Shown in pieces: positions 13,124-14,747 of a stretch of 14,747 bases of DNA. Numbering within the stretch: the first letter of the stretch is position 1; each line of letters begins with the position of its first letter. The notes under the pieces are model-generated. The model made no database searches, was not told where the DNA came from, and worked only from the letters and a program-made list of their open reading frames with translations. The translations under genes and the position numbers were made by a program. The DNA is from a gamma proteobacterium symbiont of Bathyaustriella thionipta (lineage in GTDB: Bacteria > Pseudomonadota > Gammaproteobacteria > Chromatiales > Chromatiaceae): NCBI GenBank assembly GCA_025656895.1, contig JAHXHF010000252.1:1-14747 (forward strand), in the 5' to 3' direction.

Positions 13124-14611
13124 ATGGCAATAGAATTTCTCATCGGCGGCAATAGCCAAACCCGGGTACATTTTCCGGCGGCTATGGCCAATCGTCATGG
13201 TCTGATTGCGGGTGCAACCGGTAGCGGCAAAACAGTAACTCTGCAGATTCTGGCCGAGGGTTTTTCCAAAATAGGTGTTCCCTGTTTCATGGCCGATGTG
13301 AAGGGCGACCTTTCCGGTCTGGCTGAAGCCGGTTCGGCTCACCCGAAGATTGATGAGCGGGTGCAGAAAATTGGCATCAAGGACTTTTCCTTTAGCGCCA
13401 ATCCGGTTCTGTTGTGGGATATGCTGGGCAAACAGGGTGCGCCAACGCGGGTCACCATTTCTGATATGGGGCCATTACTGCTATCCAATCTTCTGGAGTT
13501 GAACGAAACCCAGACCGGAGTCATGTACAGTGCCTTTGCCATAGCGGACGATGAAGGTCTGCTGTTGCTGGATTTGAAAGATCTGCGCAGCATGCTGGGC
13601 TGGATGGCTGAACACCGCAAGGAACTGGGCGGTGACTATGGCAATATTTCCAGTGCCAGTGTGGGCGCTATTCAACGTCGTTTGCTGATGATGGAAGAGC
13701 AGGGCGCAGAGCATTTGTTTGGTGAGCCGGCCTTGAAGCTGGACGACCTGATGATGACGGACTTTTCCGGCCGGGGCGTTATCAGTTTGATGGATGTTAC
13801 GCAATTGATCAGCCGCTCACCGCGTGTTTATGCCTCTTTTCTGATCTGGCTGCTGTCTGAAATGTATGAAAATCTGCCGGAAGCCGGTGATCTGGAAAAA
13901 CCCAAAATGGTGCTGTTTTTTGATGAGGCACATTTGTTGTTTGACCGGGCGCCCAGAGCGCTGGTGGACAAGATTGAACAGGTGGTACGGCTGATTCGCT
14001 CCAAAGCGGTCGGAGTGTATTTTATTACCCAGAGTCCGCTGGATATTCCGGTCGATATTCTGGGGCAGTTGGGCGCGCGCATTCAGCATGTATTGCGTGC
14101 TTATACTCCCAAAGACAAAAAAACCGTCAGAACAGTGGCGGATACTTTTCGGGCTAACCCCGCACTGGATACGCTCACCAGCCTGACTTCACTGGGTACT
14201 GGAGAGGCGCTGGTATCGCTGCTGGATGCAAAAGGTGCGCCCACACCGGTGGAACGTATTCTGGTGCGTCCTCCCGTGTCCCGTATAGGTCCGTTGAAGG
14301 CAAAAGAACGAACCACCATTATGCAGCGTTCACCCTTGAAAGGACGTTATGAACAGGCACTTGATCGCGAATCAGCCTACGAATTACTGAAACAGCGCGC
14401 GCAGCAAGAAGCGCGCGTGCAAGCGGCTGAAAAAGCCCGCCAGCAGCAGGAAAAAGCCGCCCAGAAATCCGCTCGTTCCCGTGGCCGAAAATCCAGCCGC
14501 CAAAGTGTGTGGGAAACAGCCGCTAAAAGTGTAGCTCGCTCCATGGGCAGCAGTCTGGGGCGGCAGATTATACGCGGTATTCTGGGTTCTTTGCTGGGTG
14601 GTAAACGTTAA
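13124..14611 (+). CDS. yjgR: HerA-like P-loop ATPase, YjgR family (DUF853)
   Basis: The protein has 495 residues, close to the usual 500 of E. coli YjgR. Walker A GATGSGKT is at residues 30-37, preceded by FPAAMANRHGLIA, with the conserved DVKGDLSGL soon after. Walker B is KMVLFFDEAH at 261-270, followed by the conserved RLIRSKAVGVYFITQSP and the QLGARIQHVLRAYTPKD region with candidate arginine fingers. These place it in the HerA/FtsK-like family of ring ATPases that move DNA or protein, but YjgR itself has no established role. The last 90 residues are a glutamine/alanine-rich, probably coiled, strongly basic tail (QQEARVQAAEKARQQQEKAA, then SARSRGRKSSR), which may bind nucleic acid. AAAGG lies about 12 bases upstream of the ATG. 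It is 78 bases after fitB. No partner nuclease (NurA-like) is adjacent. Confidence 0.93.
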   Translation: MAIEFLIGGNSQTRVHFPAAMANRHGLIAGATGSGKTVTLQILAEGFSKIGVPCFMADVKGDLSGLAEAGSAHPKIDERVQKIGIKDFSFSANPVLLWDMLGKQGAPTRVTISDMGPLLLSNLLELNETQTGVMYSAFAIADDEGLLLLDLKDLRSMLGWMAEHRKELGGDYGNISSASVGAIQRRLLMMEEQGAEHLFGEPALKLDDLMMTDFSGRGVISLMDVTQLISRSPRVYASFLIWLLSEMYENLPEAGDLEKPKMVLFFDEAHLLFDRAPRALVDKIEQVVRLIRSKAVGVYFITQSPLDIPVDILGQLGARIQHVLRAYTPKDKKTVRTVADTFRANPALDTLTSLTSLGTGEALVSLLDAKGAPTPVERILVRPPVSRIGPLKAKERTTIMQRSPLKGRYEQALDRESAYELLKQRAQQEARVQAAEKARQQQEKAAQKSARSRGRKSSRQSVWETAAKSVARSMGSSLGRQIIRGILGSLLGGKR

Positions 14612-14630
14612 CCGGGATACTTCACCCGGT
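14611..14630 (+). terminator. Weak hairpin after yjgR
   Basis: ACCGGG (14611-14616) pairs with CCCGGT (14625-14630) around 8 bases, overlapping the last base of the yjgR stop codon. No T run follows, so termination is doubtful. Confidence 0.35.
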
Positions 14631-14662
14631 CGCTCTGAAATTGATCCATTGTAGTTTTAAAG

Positions 14663-14746
14663 CTGAAGTTTCACTGAAATCCAAATCAACCTGACAGTCA
14701 GCCATCAAGCCACCATACGCAAAAGCAGTGAAACAAAATCTTTTTC
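14663..14746. repeat. 84-bp repeat at right end, inverted copy of 1-84
   Basis: This is an exact reverse complement of bases 1-84. The edge at 14662/14663 is sharp, and the flanks (a T/A-rich stretch ending TTTTAAAG here) are not shared with the left side apart from being T/A-rich. No gene is visible between the yjgR stop and this repeat. It probably marks the boundary of the same kind of mobile element as on the left. Confidence 0.9.
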
Positions 14747-14747
14747 C

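Noticed and set aside
12836..13342. Minus-strand 168-codon frame spanning fitB and the start of yjgR
   Set aside because: It is antisense to two well-supported genes with no recognisable motifs.
12387..14611. fitAB plus yjgR as one multi-gene defence island
   Set aside because: fitAB is a self-contained toxin-antitoxin pair. yjgR is a widespread conserved gene with its own ribosome-binding site and lacks a partner nuclease. Adjacency alone is not evidence.

Overview
The window looks like a piece of ordinary chromosome from a gammaproteobacterium. It has balanced base composition, Shine-Dalgarno-led genes, an rnr-rlmB gene pair, and YpfJ-, YjgR- and TRIC-type proteins that are common in that class. 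This placement is inferred from gene content; no species is claimed. Ten protein genes, one tRNA-Leu, one miniature transposable element and one toxin-antitoxin pair can be supported.

Layout. The left end (1-84) is a repeat that reappears inverted at the right end (14663-14746). Inside it, on the minus strand, lie a zinc-ribbon gene cut short by that repeat and a TRIC/UPF0126 membrane channel gene. Facing right are a small lipoprotein gene and argG (arginine synthesis), closed by a strong terminator. A 159-bp palindromic element with TTAA target duplication (3107-3265) sits directly in front of a large polytopic DUF2339 membrane protein gene. Next comes a fusion of a NERD nuclease domain with a UvrD-like SF1 helicase, ending at a bidirectional terminator shared with the convergent tRNA-Leu(CAG) gene.

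The tRNA and the next operon are read divergently from interleaved promoters around 8327-8363. That operon is rnr (RNase R), rlmB (23S rRNA Gm2251 methyltransferase) and ypfJ (membrane zinc metallopeptidase), joined by ATGA stop/start overlaps. RNase R and RlmB both act on structured or ribosomal RNA, so the operon links RNA quality control and ribosome maturation with a membrane protease of unclear role. A fitAB-type toxin-antitoxin module follows, with a recognisable promoter and a candidate operator. The last gene is yjgR, a HerA-like P-loop ATPase.

No clearly undescribed system is visible. The points most worth checking are the identical inverted ends and the gene they truncate, the palindromic element in front of the DUF2339 gene, the nuclease-helicase fusion, and the interleaved tRNA-Leu/rnr promoters.
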